In this document: positions 5,946 through 5,950 of the stretch, in pieces | How the letters are laid out: the number at the start of each line of letters is the position of its first letter | Position numbering within the stretch: position 1 is the stretch's first letter | Source: Deltaproteobacteria bacterium | GTDB taxonomy: Bacteria; Desulfobacterota; DSM-4660; Desulfatiglandales; B25-G16 | DNA: 5,950 nucleotides | Assembly (NCBI GenBank): GCA_020348625.1 | Contig: CP070752.1 | Location: 1,635,432 to 1,641,381, forward strand | Reading direction: 5' to 3' | Notes under the pieces: generated by a model | What the model was told of the DNA's origin: nothing | The model's input: the letters and a program-made list of their open reading frames with translations, nothing else | The model's database searches: none | Translations under genes and position numbers: made by a program

Positions 5946-5950
5946 TTTCC

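Noticed and set aside
1..5950. CRISPR array, tRNA/rRNA genes, toxin-antitoxin or defence genes
   Set aside because: No regularly spaced repeats, cloverleaf, rRNA sequence or recognisable defence proteins were seen on either strand.

Overview
The window reads as an ordinary chromosomal segment of a Gram-negative, probably anaerobic bacterium of the former Deltaproteobacteria (Desulfobacterota, such as Syntrophobacteria-like lineages). This placement is an inference from the gene types (a soluble GAF histidine kinase, a DUF3047 exported protein, a conserved membrane-anchored hypothetical protein) and moderate GC content. No 16S or ribosomal marker is present to confirm it.

Layout, left to right: (1) 1-660 (+) is a decayed insertion-sequence transposase of the ISNCY/IS481-like DDE type. 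It runs off the left edge, its second catalytic Asp is replaced by Val, and it stops about half way through the usual protein. (2) 767-2080 (+) is a cytosolic GAF-HisKA-HATPase sensor kinase with a plausible promoter just downstream of the IS remnant. (3) 2084-2983 (+) is a single-pass membrane protein of unknown function whose ribosome binding site lies inside the last codons of the kinase, so the two are probably translationally coupled. (4) 2990-4153 (-) is a tandem-GAF protein with no output domain. It converges on the membrane protein gene with only 6 bp between stop codons and has a good sigma-70-like promoter at 4183-4211. (5) 4154-4425 is a 272-bp divergent control region. (6) 4426-5094 (+) is a DUF3047 exported protein. 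(7) 5134-5802 (+) is endonuclease III (Nth), 39 bp downstream and probably co-transcribed. (8) 5803-5950 is non-coding and holds mutually exclusive hairpins and a dispersed-repeat-like sequence.

Functionally, the middle of the window may be a signalling cluster: a soluble histidine kinase with one GAF sensor, a membrane partner, and a two-GAF sensor on the opposite strand. No response regulator is present, so the kinase is an orphan here. The right part is a secreted protein of unknown role plus a base-excision-repair enzyme.

I found no convincing undescribed defence, mobile or RNA system. The most checkable oddities are the Nth iron-sulfur motif, in which His replaces one of the four cluster cysteines, the coupled kinase/membrane-protein pair, and the alternative hairpins at the right edge.
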